A DNA stretch of 42,805 nt from Marinobacter antarcticus (GTDB lineage: Bacteria > Pseudomonadota > Gammaproteobacteria > Pseudomonadales > Oleiphilaceae). The stretch is taken from contig NZ_DRGY01000010.1 in assembly GCF_011049865.1 (NCBI RefSeq), positions 1-42,805 on the forward strand, in the 5' to 3' direction. The first letter of the stretch is position 1. Every line of letters begins with the position of its first letter. Under the pieces are notes generated by a model. It ran no database searches, was not told the DNA's origin, and worked only from the letters and a program-made list of their open reading frames with translations. The position numbers and the translations under genes were made by a program. Positions 25,648 to 33,674 of this stretch are shown here, in pieces.

Positions 25648-27129
25648 CTAATCGCCCAGCGCCGCGTATTCTTTTTCCACTTTCTTGGTTTCCTTCTTGG
25701 AGAAGCCTCCAAGCACGTCCAAAGCCTTACGCAAACGAGATCGGGTCATGTCCGGCCCCAACATCTCCATAGAGTCCATAACAGACCAGGAGTTCGGCGT
25801 ACCGGCAATGGCCACGAACACAGAAAACATGAAGTCGCCCATCTTCATATCCAGGGCTTTGGCCAAAAATTTGATATCCGCAAAAATAGTGTCCTTACTC
25901 CAGTGGCGCTGAGCTTCAAGCTTCCACAAGGTAAACTGGAGCACTCGCTTAATCTGACTCTCTTCCAGTTTGTTGTGGGCAAAGTCTTCTGGTTTCAAAT
26001 CCAGCATGCCCGAGAACATGAACTGGGCCATGGGTGCCACATCCGAGAACACTTCCGCCCTACCCTTGATATGCGGCACCAGCGCTTTAAGCGCGTCTTC
26101 GTTAAACCACCACTGGCGCATACGCTCGATAAACTGCTCGTCGGTGAGGTCGTCGCGCAGCCACTGACCGTTGAGCCAGCGCAGTTTTTCCACGTCGAAA
26201 ACCGGGCCGCCGAGAGAAACACGCTGAATGTCGAAGTTAGCGATCATCTCGTCCAGCGTGAACTTTTCACGCTCATCCGGCATCGACCAACCCATGCGGC
26301 CAAGGTAGTTAGTGACCGCTTCGGGCAAAAAGCCCATGCGCTCGTAAAAATTGATGCTGGTCGGGTTCTTGCGTTTGGAAAGCTTGCTCTTGTCCGGGTT
26401 GCGCAGCAGCGGAAGGTGACACAGTACAGGCATATCCCAGCCAAAATACTGGTAGAGCAACTTGTGCTTGGGCGCTGAGTTAATCCACTCTTCACCGCGC
26501 AGCACGTGGGTGATTTCCATCAGGTGATCATCAACCACGTTCGCCAAGTGGTAGGTTGGCATGCCGTCGGATTTCAACAGAATCTGACAATCCACCTGCG
26601 CCCAGTCGATTTCGATATTGCCCCGCAGCATGTCATCGATTTCGCAAACGCCCTCATCCGGCACCTTCATACGGATCACGTGGGGCTCACCTGCATCCAG
26701 GCGGCGCTTGACCTCTTCTTCGGACAGCTCAAGGTTCCCTTTGATGCCAGGATTCAGGCCTTGGCTCTTGCGCTCCTCACGAATGGCCTCCAACTCTTCC
26801 GGTGTGCGGAAACAGTAAAAGGCGTGGCCCGCAGTCACCAGGTCTTCCGCGTACTGGCGGTAGGAGTGATTGCGCTCAGACTGGCGATACGGCCCGTGAG
26901 GCCCACCTACGTCGGGGCCTTCGTCCCAGTTGAGACCAAGCCAACGCAATGCTTTGAGAATATCCTGTTCCGATTCTGCCGTGCTGCGCACCTGATCTGT
27001 ATCCTCTATACGCAGAATAAACTGCCCGCCATGCTGCCGGGCAAAACACAGGTTGAACAGGGCCACGTAGGCAGTACCAACGTGTGGATCACCCGTGGGT
27101 GATGGGGCAATTCGGGTACGTACAGTCAT
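25648..27129 (-). CDS. gltX: Glutamyl-tRNA synthetase
   Basis: GltX attaches glutamate to tRNA-Glu. The 493-residue class I synthetase has the HIGH-region motif [19 protein letters not shown] at the N-terminus, a tRNA acceptor-binding domain ([22 protein letters not shown]), the KMSKS-type loop [10 protein letters not shown], and a helical C-terminal anticodon-binding domain. The length is typical. HVGT instead of HIGT marks the subgroup common in some gammaproteobacteria. The ATG at 27127-27129 is clear. It is followed on the same strand by tRNA-Ala and tRNA-Glu. Confidence 0.97.
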   Translation of the reverse strand: MTVRTRIAPSPTGDPHVGTAYVALFNLCFARQHGGQFILRIEDTDQVRSTAESEQDILKALRWLGLNWDEGPDVGGPHGPYRQSERNHSYRQYAEDLVTAGHAFYCFRTPEELEAIREERKSQGLNPGIKGNLELSEEEVKRRLDAGEPHVIRMKVPDEGVCEIDDMLRGNIEIDWAQVDCQILLKSDGMPTYHLANVVDDHLMEITHVLRGEEWINSAPKHKLLYQYFGWDMPVLCHLPLLRNPDKSKLSKRKNPTSINFYERMGFLPEAVTNYLGRMGWSMPDEREKFTLDEMIANFDIQRVSLGGPVFDVEKLRWLNGQWLRDDLTDEQFIERMRQWWFNEDALKALVPHIKGRAEVFSDVAPMAQFMFSGMLDLKPEDFAHNKLEESQIKRVLQFTLWKLEAQRHWSKDTIFADIKFLAKALDMKMGDFMFSVFVAIAGTPNSWSVMDSMEMLGPDMTRSRLRKALDVLGGFSKKETKKVEKEYAALGD

Positions 27130-27170
27130 GAAACCTTCCTGAAAATCGGTGGCCGTTTGATAAACCCGGC

Positions 27171-27176
27171 ATTATA
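27171..27176 (-). promoter_or_regulatory. Candidate -10 element of gltX
   Basis: A perfect TATAAT lies on the minus strand 42 bases upstream of the gltX ATG, giving a leader of about 35 bases. The -35 region (ATGCGA at 17-base spacing) is poor. Confidence 0.5.
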
Positions 27177-27247
27177 CCGGCCCGGGCATTATTTCGCATG
27201 ATCGCTAAGCGTATCATTGCATTTGCCCTCATACGCACCACTAGGGT

Positions 27248-27276
27248 TTGCGATTTCGTCGTCAGTAATGTAATAT
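27248..27276 (+). promoter_or_regulatory. Promoter of znuA
   Basis: TTGCGA (27248-27253) and TAATAT (27271-27276) are separated by 17 bases. The -10 lies inside the Zur box, so repressor binding would block RNA polymerase. Confidence 0.65.
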
Positions 27277-27287
27277 TATAACATTGC
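27265..27287 (+). promoter_or_regulatory. Zur box (zinc-responsive operator) upstream of znuA
   Basis: The core AATGTAATATTATAACATT is a near-perfect inverted repeat and matches the E. coli 23-bp Zur operator at all but a few positions. It lies 27 bases before the znuA start and overlaps its -10. Zinc-loaded Zur would repress znuA; zinc shortage would release it. Confidence 0.88.
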
Positions 27288-27314
27288 AAACACACGTCAG
27301 GATCCAAATATTCC

Positions 27315-28229
27315 ATGCGTAGCTTCAAAACAGTTTTCGCTCTAGCGCTAAGTGCCAGCGTCGTTCTTTATACCAACACGGCGCTCGCCGATGTGCGTAT
27401 TTTGACGTCCATCAAACCGCTGGAACTTCTGGTGCGCGCGGTCGCCACGGACGATATGCACACAAGCACTCTGGTACCGGCGGGCGCCAGCCCCCACAGC
27501 TATTCGATAACGCCATCGAAACGCCGGGCACTGGAAAGCGCCGACATCATCTTCTGGGTGGGCCCGGAAATGGAGACATTCCTGAATCGCCTCTTAACCG
27601 GCCGTGAATTTGCTAATCGTTCCGTTGCGCTGATGAAGCTTGATACAGAAAACAGTCCCGAGGATCATGAAATTAACCGCAACGAGCATGATCACGGCGA
27701 AGGGGAAGATCCGCACATCTGGGTAGACCCGCTCAGGGCTATTGCCATGGCGGAAAGCATTCGGGACGCCCTGGCGCAGCTCGAAGGGGCAGATAAATCC
27801 GCCCTGGATCGCAACCTGAAAACATTTCGTGCGTCCATTATCCAGACACAAACGCACATTCAAGAGCATCTCGAACCTCTACAGAACGTCAGTCTGTTTG
27901 CGTACCACAACGCCTTCACCCGGTTCGCGAAACATTATAATCTGAACGTTGAGGCCGTGCTGACCCTGAATCCCGAACTATCGCCGGGAGCCCGGCATAT
28001 TGCGGACGTTCAAAAACGTTTGAGCGCTGCAAAGCACCCATGCCTGCTAACTGAGCCGCAATTCAACCGACAATGGTGGCGCTCCATCACCGAGGGGTTG
28101 GATATCACCTTCAGCACGTGGGACCCGATGGCCACAGACATTGATACAACCGCCAACGGTTATGCGGCCTTCCAACAGAGCATCGCCGACGCCGCGCTCA
28201 AATGCCTACCAGAGAATGCTCAGCATTAA
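27315..28229 (+). CDS. znuA: ZnuA, periplasmic zinc-binding protein of a zinc ABC transporter
   Basis: This 304-residue cluster 9 (A-1) solute-binding protein captures zinc for the ZnuBC importer. A signal peptide ends near NTALA (residue 25). Metal ligands fit the family: His in GASPHSYS, His in DPHIWVDP after a short acidic/His loop (EHDHGEGED), and His in FAYHNAFTRFAKHY. The His-rich loop is short for ZnuA, but the Zur box in its promoter supports zinc rather than manganese. No znuB, znuC or zur is next to it, so the permease must be elsewhere. The last 24 bases overlap the convergent AEC gene. Confidence 0.9.
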   Translation: MRSFKTVFALALSASVVLYTNTALADVRILTSIKPLELLVRAVATDDMHTSTLVPAGASPHSYSITPSKRRALESADIIFWVGPEMETFLNRLLTGREFANRSVALMKLDTENSPEDHEINRNEHDHGEGEDPHIWVDPLRAIAMAESIRDALAQLEGADKSALDRNLKTFRASIIQTQTHIQEHLEPLQNVSLFAYHNAFTRFAKHYNLNVEAVLTLNPELSPGARHIADVQKRLSAAKHPCLLTEPQFNRQWWRSITEGLDITFSTWDPMATDIDTTANGYAAFQQSIADAALKCLPENAQH

Positions 28230-29129
28230 TGGAATGGACACCATGGCCAGAAGCGTCTGGCCACTGATGATGCCCGCCATCAGCGGCGCATCGCCGCCTA
28301 ACTGCCGGGCCAGAATGTAGGCCGATGTTGCCGTTGGAAGCGTGGCCAGAAGCACGGCCACCTGCACCAGCGTGCCTTCAAGTCCCAATACCATGGCGAG
28401 ACCGGCAGCCATCAGAGGGAACAGCAACAGCTTCAATACTGACGACAGTATGAAAGGCACAGAACCACCCCGCAGGGCTTTAAGCTGAAGCCCTGCGCCA
28501 ACCGTCATGAGCCCCATAGGCAACGCCAGATTGCTCAGAGGTGCCAGGGTGCCGGCAATGAGCGGATGGAAGCCAATCTCGAAAAAGCTCCAGATAACCC
28601 CGATGACCGACCCGATAATAAGTGGATTTGACGCAATTGCGCGCAACACGGGCTTCACCCGCACTGGCCCCGGAGTCGCCACCAGCGAAAACATCAATAT
28701 GCACAGCAGATTTAACATCGGCACCATGACGGCAACGGCAATGGCTGTGAGCGACAGGCCTTCATCACCCAACAGCATTCCGCCTGCCGCAAGCCCCACG
28801 TAGGAATTAAACCGGATAGCGCCCTGGTATACCGAAGAAAAGACTGGCCCACTCCAGCGCCAGAAAAACTGTGCAACGGCCAGTAACAGCGTCATCGCCA
28901 GCAACATCGAACCAATAAGCAAAGCGGTGTCGCCATAGGCCGAAGCCGGCAGCCGGGCCTGGCCGAGCTTGAATACCAGCATGGCAGGAAAGAGCACATA
29001 GTAGGTAAACCGTTCGGCCTGAGGCCAGAAGTCTACAGACGGAAATGCCCAGCGCCGGAACAGGTACCCCAATACAATCAACGCAAACACAGGCACCAAC
29101 GCCTGAATCATAACCGGCATACCAAACAC
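28206..29129 (-). CDS. AEC-family permease (auxin efflux carrier/malonate transporter type)
   Basis: This 307-residue integral membrane protein shows about ten hydrophobic segments in the five-plus-five pattern of the AEC family. Conserved features include ALIVLGYLFRRW near the N-terminus, LALPMGLMTVGAGLQL in the second half, and the C-terminal TATSAYILARQLGGDAPLMAGIISGQTLLAMVSIPLML. AEC proteins export or exchange organic acids and similar anions; the substrate here is unknown. Its 3' end overlaps znuA by 24 bases tail to tail. Confidence 0.9.
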   Translation of the reverse strand: MFGMPVMIQALVPVFALIVLGYLFRRWAFPSVDFWPQAERFTYYVLFPAMLVFKLGQARLPASAYGDTALLIGSMLLAMTLLLAVAQFFWRWSGPVFSSVYQGAIRFNSYVGLAAGGMLLGDEGLSLTAIAVAVMVPMLNLLCILMFSLVATPGPVRVKPVLRAIASNPLIIGSVIGVIWSFFEIGFHPLIAGTLAPLSNLALPMGLMTVGAGLQLKALRGGSVPFILSSVLKLLLFPLMAAGLAMVLGLEGTLVQVAVLLATLPTATSAYILARQLGGDAPLMAGIISGQTLLAMVSIPLMLSILW

Positions 29130-29360
29130 TCCAGCATCAGTTGTTCACAACGGATAACGACTCCGGCCCAAGAAGCGTGAAACGGGAAGCCGCGCAGCAT
29201 AGCAGAAGGCCGGTAAATCGTCTGCTGACCGCGACTAGCGTAATGTCTCTTGTCGGCGGTCATCCTGCCAGGTAGTCAGCCTGGCCCAAGCCTGCCAGAC
29301 TATTCCCCGTTACGCTGTCATGGAGCGTTTTAGCGTTATATCTATCGTCAGGGAGTACCC

Positions 29361-30593
29361 ATGCCGTCCGAACCCAAACCTAGCCAGGCAAAGGCACCGT
29401 CAAAAGCGCCATCAAAAGCACCGTCAAGAGCACCGTCAAGAGCGACCCGCATCATTCATAACCGTCGCCATCAGGATAGCTTCGGCAGCCCTTATTCGCC
29501 GGTTTACAACACAACCACCTATCGCTTCGCGAACACGGCAGCTTTGCAAGACGTAATTGAAGGCCGCACGCCAGGCAATCTTTACACTCGCTGGGGCAGC
29601 AATCCAACCATCCGGGAACTTGAACAAGGGCTGGCCGGCCTTGAAAATGCAGAAGATGCTCTGGCGTTCGCTTCTGGCATGGCGGCTATTTCTGCAACGT
29701 TGTTTGCCCATGGGCGCAACGGCATTGTCTGCTTTGGGGATCTTTACGGCGGAACTCAGGAATTATTAACGCAACACCTGGAACCACTGGGCATACCCGT
29801 GACTTTTCTGCTGCAGAGCGAATTCGATCAACTGGCCGATGCTTTGAACAGGCCCGGTATGTTGGTGTACTGCGAATCCCCGGCTAACCCGACCCTCGGC
29901 ATACTGGACATACGCAAGCTGGCGTTGCTAGCTCACGCCAAAGGCGCCCTTTTGGCCGTCGACAATACCTTTGCCTCACCTGTGAATCAACAACCGCTGG
30001 TGCTAGGCGCCGATTTCAGCATCCACAGCGCAACCAAATTTCTTGGTGGCCACAGCGACCTCACCGCAGGTGCTGTTATGGCATCGGCCGAGCAGATCAG
30101 GCCAATTGCACTATGGCGCAAAAATCTTGGTCAGATTCTGGCCCCTGAAACCGCTGCGCTACTCTCGCGCAGCCTCCGAACCCTGCCCTTACGGGTACGC
30201 CAGCATAACGACAACGCGATGGCCGTTGCTCAGGCTATGGTTAACCACCCGGCTATCAAACAGGTGCTCTACCCCGGTTTACCTGACTTTCCCGGCCATG
30301 ATTTGGCAGCGCAACAGATGGACGGATTTGGCGGCGTGCTGACTCTGGAGATCAGGGGCGGCCGGGAACAGGCCGCCAAAGTCGCCGACAATCTACGGGT
30401 TTTTCTGCTTGCGACCAGTCTGGGCGGCGTGGAAAGCCTGGCATCCCAACCCTGCGCCACGAGCCACCACGGCATTAGCCGCGAGGAGCGAGAACGCCGA
30501 GGAATCACCGACGGCATGTTGCGGCTGTCGGTGGGGCTGGAAGACGCGCAAGATCTGATCGCAGATCTGCAACAGGCGTTAAACCTGCTTTAA
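29361..30593 (+). CDS. Cys/Met-metabolism PLP-dependent enzyme (cystathionine synthase/lyase family)
   Basis: This trans-sulfuration enzyme has 410 residues. The PLP lysine is Lys226 in SIHSATKFLGGHSD; other landmarks are YTRWGSNPT, ASGMAAI, DLYGGTQ, ESPANPT and VDNTFASP. Reactions in this family include cystathionine gamma-synthase, O-succinylhomoserine sulfhydrylase and methionine gamma-lyase, and sequence alone does not decide among them. Residues 3-29 are an added Ala/Lys/Pro/Ser/Arg-rich tail from 12-bp repeats; the conserved protein begins near ATRIIHNRRHQD. AGGGAG precedes the ATG. Its end overlaps the convergent DUF488 gene by 15 bases. Confidence 0.9.
   Translation: MPSEPKPSQAKAPSKAPSKAPSRAPSRATRIIHNRRHQDSFGSPYSPVYNTTTYRFANTAALQDVIEGRTPGNLYTRWGSNPTIRELEQGLAGLENAEDALAFASGMAAISATLFAHGRNGIVCFGDLYGGTQELLTQHLEPLGIPVTFLLQSEFDQLADALNRPGMLVYCESPANPTLGILDIRKLALLAHAKGALLAVDNTFASPVNQQPLVLGADFSIHSATKFLGGHSDLTAGAVMASAEQIRPIALWRKNLGQILAPETAALLSRSLRTLPLRVRQHNDNAMAVAQAMVNHPAIKQVLYPGLPDFPGHDLAAQQMDGFGGVLTLEIRGGREQAAKVADNLRVFLLATSLGGVESLASQPCATSHHGISREERERRGITDGMLRLSVGLEDAQDLIADLQQALNLL
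29394..29441 (+). repeat. Four 12-bp repeats encoding (A-P-S-K/R) in the PLP enzyme
   Basis: Four units of GCACCGTCAAAA or close variants lie end to end in the 5' part of the PLP-enzyme gene, encoding APSK, APSK, APSR, APSR. The 12-base unit keeps the frame whatever the copy number. Confidence 0.92.
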
Positions 30594-30950
30594 ATCACCG
30601 TTACTGAGGAAGTCGCGAAGGGCTACCGCATTGTTGTGTTCGGTGTCCTTGGCGGCAAACACCAATGTCAGGCGCTTGTGTTTCTCTATAATCGACTGCA
30701 ATTTTTCCAGATCCTCAACCGCATCGTTTTGTTTCAGCTCTTTGAGGTATCGCTGCTGAAACTCCGTCCATTTCTCCGGGTCGTGGCCAAACCACTTTCG
30801 CAGTTCGGTAGTGGGTGCCAGGCCTTTCAGCCAGGCCTCAAGTTCTGCATCCTCTTTGGCAACGCCACGGGGCCATATTCGGTCGACCAGAATACGCGGG
30901 CCGTCGGAGCGCGCGGCGGCGTCATAAGCTCTTTTGATTCGAATTTCCAT
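30579..30950 (-). CDS. DUF488 (YeaO-like) family protein
   Basis: The 123-residue protein matches DUF488: MEIRIKRAYD at the start, ILVDRIWPRGVAKEDAELEAWLKGLAPTTELRKWFGHDPEKW in the middle and LTLVFAAKDTEHNNAVALRDFL at the end. It has no signal peptide or membrane segment. The biochemical role of the family is unknown. Two ATG codons are adjacent; the second (30950) has GGAGG at better spacing. Its 3' end overlaps the PLP-enzyme gene tail to tail by 15 bases. Confidence 0.9.
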   Translation of the reverse strand: MEIRIKRAYDAAARSDGPRILVDRIWPRGVAKEDAELEAWLKGLAPTTELRKWFGHDPEKWTEFQQRYLKELKQNDAVEDLEKLQSIIEKHKRLTLVFAAKDTEHNNAVALRDFLSNGDLKQV

Positions 30951-30991
30951 CATCGGGCCTCCGTTTTATCGGTCAGAAAAACAAGTATGGA

Positions 30992-32134
30992 TCAGATAAG
31001 ATCATCCGGACTCAACTGCTCCACGGAATTTTTACCCAGCAGGGCAAGCGTCAACTCCACTTCATAGCGGACGTTTTCTAACATCCGGCAAACCGCCGCC
31101 TCGCCCCCTGCCGCCAGCGCGTAAGCCCATGCGCGACCCACCAGACAGGTGTTTGCGCCCAGACAAAGCGCCCTGACTACATCCTGGCCAGACTGCACGC
31201 CGCCATCAAACAGAATGTCGGTTTTCCCGGATACGGCTTCTACGATGGCGGGCAACGCCGAGATGGTTGAAGGTGCGCCATCAAGTTGTCGCCCCCCATG
31301 ATTGGAAACCACAATGCCGTCGGCCCCGACATCCACCGCCGAACGCGCATCATCGGGATCCATAATCCCCTTGATCACAAGCTTGCCGGGCCAATGCTGT
31401 CGCACCCAATCCAGATCTTTCCAGGTAACAGACGCGTCAAACTGCTTCTCGACCCACGCTTTGAAATCCTCAGGATTACGGCCCGACGGAACCGCATCGG
31501 CAAGATTGCCAAAGGTCAACGGCTTGCCTTTAACGGCAACATCCCAAAGCCAGAGTGGATGGGAAAGCAGGTCAGACAGTTTCTGGATTTTCCCCCAGGG
31601 TGAGAGGCCGCCGCTCATGCCATTGCGCACATCGCGATATCGCACACCGAGCCTGGGGAGGTCAACCGTAAAGACGAGCGTTGAGTACCCTGCTTTGTGC
31701 GCCCGATTGAGCAGCGCCTTGGAGTAGCCTCTGTCTTTGAGCACATACAGTTGAAACCAGTTGGCCACATCGGTTGACTCGGCAACCTCTTCCAGCGAGC
31801 AGATGGAGACGGTACTCAGGCAAAACGGCACGCCCTTCTTTTGCGCTGCCCGAGCCGCCTGAACCTCGCCCCGACGCGCCAGCATGCCCGCAAGGCCTAC
31901 AGGCGCGAGCACCAGCGGCAGTGAAACATCCTGGCCCAGTATTCGTGCGGTGGCAGATACGTTGGCAACATCCCGCATCACTCTCTGGCGAAAGCGCAAG
32001 CTCTGGAAATCTTCCGTGTTTTCTCTGAGAGTCTGCTCGGAAAAGGCACCACCATCAACGTAGTCGAACATCATCCGGGGCAACCGGGCTTCGGCAAGTG
32101 CGCGGTTATCCGTGGTATTTGCGGGCGTAATCAT
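30992..32134 (-). CDS. FMN-dependent alpha-hydroxy-acid dehydrogenase (L-lactate dehydrogenase LldD type)
   Basis: This 380-residue flavoenzyme oxidises an L-2-hydroxy acid, probably L-lactate to pyruvate, passing electrons to the quinone pool. It shows RMMFDYVDGGAFSEQTLRENTEDF, LAPVGLAGMLARRGE, FTVDLPRLGVRYRDVRNGMSG, the active-site IVSNHGGRQLDGAPST with its catalytic histidine, and DGGVQSGQDVVRALCLGA for the FMN phosphate. I chose ATG at 32132-32134, which gives family length; the frame stays open 44 codons upstream without conserved sequence. lldP and lldR are not adjacent, so lactate is likely but not proven as substrate. Confidence 0.88.
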   Translation of the reverse strand: MITPANTTDNRALAEARLPRMMFDYVDGGAFSEQTLRENTEDFQSLRFRQRVMRDVANVSATARILGQDVSLPLVLAPVGLAGMLARRGEVQAARAAQKKGVPFCLSTVSICSLEEVAESTDVANWFQLYVLKDRGYSKALLNRAHKAGYSTLVFTVDLPRLGVRYRDVRNGMSGGLSPWGKIQKLSDLLSHPLWLWDVAVKGKPLTFGNLADAVPSGRNPEDFKAWVEKQFDASVTWKDLDWVRQHWPGKLVIKGIMDPDDARSAVDVGADGIVVSNHGGRQLDGAPSTISALPAIVEAVSGKTDILFDGGVQSGQDVVRALCLGANTCLVGRAWAYALAAGGEAAVCRMLENVRYEVELTLALLGKNSVEQLSPDDLI

Positions 32135-32436
32135 AGGGGTGCGTATTCTCCGGTTTGTTCGGTCTGGCAATGACGTATCTCCCAGCATAGTAGCAAGCTT
32201 GCCTGATCTGAAGCTCTCCGGGGGTTGGCCATTTACTCCGATCACGCCGCTCATGACGCAGATCATTCGGCAATCTGCTTTTTTGACAGATGCAAAGGCG
32301 TAAGCCCCTCGCCTCTGTTAATACTTCTAATACTTATGTGTTAACGAATACGCCTGTTTTAACAAGATGCGCGAAATGCAGCGCATAAAAAGCCTCTATT
32401 TTTTAATATCTCAGTGCAACAAAGAGAGATCACGCC
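32135..32436. other. Intergenic region between lldD-like gene and sdhB-like gene
   Basis: This 302-base divergent gap holds no credible gene. It contains two direct copies of TAATACTT (32319-32326 and 32328-32335) near the sdhB side and a TTGACA at 32283-32288 without a -10 at proper spacing. Promoters for both flanking genes should lie here but none is convincing. Confidence 0.6.
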
Positions 32437-33150
32437 ATGGATACCATCACAGTTCGGCTCTATCGCTACAATCCGGAAACCGACGGCTCGCCCTATGAGC
32501 AAGATGTGACCGTGGATTCGAGTTACCGGAACCGTATGGTGCTGGACGTTCTTGAGCACGTTAAAACCATTGACCCCACCCTTTCTTTTCGCCGCTCCTG
32601 TCGCGAGGGCGTCTGCGGGTCTGACGGCCTGAATATTAACGGTCGCAACGGGCTTGGGTGTATCACACGGGTAAGTGACGCTCTTGGAAAATCGACCACC
32701 CTGGTCATTCGGCCACTGCCAGGCATGCCGGTTATTCGTGATCTGGTGGTCGATCAAACGCTTTTCTTCAAACAGTACAAAAGCATTCAACCCTGGTTGA
32801 TCAATGACAAGCCCCGCCCGGCCATCGAGCGGCTCCAAAGCCCCGAAGACCGGGCAAAGCTCGATGGTTTGTATGAGTGCATTCTCTGCGCCTGCTGCTC
32901 TTCTGCCTGTCCGTCCTGGTGGTGGAACCCGGAAAAATACGTGGGGCCCGCAGGTTTGCTGCAAGCCCATCGTTTTCTACTCGACTCCAGGGACACCGCA
33001 ACGACCGAACGCCTGGCGAAGCTTGAAGATCCGTTCAGCGTGTTCCGCTGCAGAGGGATTGGCAACTGCACGGCTTATTGCCCGAAAGGCCTTAATCCCA
33101 TGAGAGAAATTGGTCGAATCAAAGCCATGCTTTTCCGGCAACAGGTTTGA
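32437..33150 (+). CDS. Succinate dehydrogenase/fumarate reductase iron-sulfur subunit (SdhB type), orphan copy
   Basis: This 237-residue protein is SdhB-like and has every cluster ligand: Cys55, Cys60, Asp63 and Cys75 for [2Fe-2S]; Cys148, Cys151, Cys154 and Cys215 for [4Fe-4S]; Cys158, Cys205 and Cys211 for [3Fe-4S]. The quinone-site SWWWNP is present. Normally sdhB is the last gene of sdhCDAB; here no sdhC, sdhD or sdhA is next to it. FRCRGIGNCTAYCPKGLNP differs from the E. coli FRCHSIMNCVSVCPKGLNP, so it could be a diverged paralogue. No frameshift or missing ligand suggests decay. Confidence 0.92.
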   Translation: MDTITVRLYRYNPETDGSPYEQDVTVDSSYRNRMVLDVLEHVKTIDPTLSFRRSCREGVCGSDGLNINGRNGLGCITRVSDALGKSTTLVIRPLPGMPVIRDLVVDQTLFFKQYKSIQPWLINDKPRPAIERLQSPEDRAKLDGLYECILCACCSSACPSWWWNPEKYVGPAGLLQAHRFLLDSRDTATTERLAKLEDPFSVFRCRGIGNCTAYCPKGLNPMREIGRIKAMLFRQQV

Positions 33151-33262
33151 TAAGGCATTAATCGTTATTAATTCAATTTGATCGGCAAACCTTGCACAAG
33201 CGTTTACACTGAGCTGTTGACTAACCCATAAATACAAACAGGTCTACAACAGGAGCAGCTTG

Positions 33263-33664
33263 ATGCAAGCAATTCGATCCTATACCCAGTCCGTTTCGGC
33301 GATCATGACGCTGATGATGATTTTGAGTTCGATGTGGGCGATCCCCGCCTCGGCAAGCATCGTTGGCACAGGCGAACTCTTGACCGAACAGCGCGCTGAT
33401 ATCGACCGCGATGCGCTGATGGGCATGTTAGAGCGCGATGAGGTTAAAAGTACGCTGGCGAGTATGGGAGTGGGCGAACAAGAGGTAAGAGACAGAATTC
33501 AGAGCCTAACGCCTTCCGAATTGGCGGATTTCAAGCAACAGCTTGCCCAGGCTCCCGCCGGCGAAGGCGTGGTTGGCATCATCGTGCTGTTCCTGCTGGT
33601 CTTCATCATCACAGACATGCTGTGCGCAACGGATATCTTTCCGTTCATTAACTGCATACGTTAA
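33263..33664 (+). CDS. PA2779-family small secreted/membrane protein
   Basis: This 133-residue protein resembles Pseudomonas PA2779. It has a signal peptide ending near IPASAS (residue 32), a helical acidic middle with LLTEQRADIDRDALMGMLERDEVKSTLASMGVGEQEVRDRI and LTPSELADFKQQLAQAPAGEG, and a hydrophobic C-terminal segment VVGIIVLFLLVFIITDMLCATDIF ending FINCIR. AGGAG lies seven bases before the ATG at 33263. The C39-like peptidase gene starts ten bases after its stop, an arrangement shared with pseudomonads. The function is unknown; a peptidase-substrate or peptidase-cofactor relation is my inference. Confidence 0.82.
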   Translation: MQAIRSYTQSVSAIMTLMMILSSMWAIPASASIVGTGELLTEQRADIDRDALMGMLERDEVKSTLASMGVGEQEVRDRIQSLTPSELADFKQQLAQAPAGEGVVGIIVLFLLVFIITDMLCATDIFPFINCIR

Positions 33665-33674
33665 CCGCATTACT

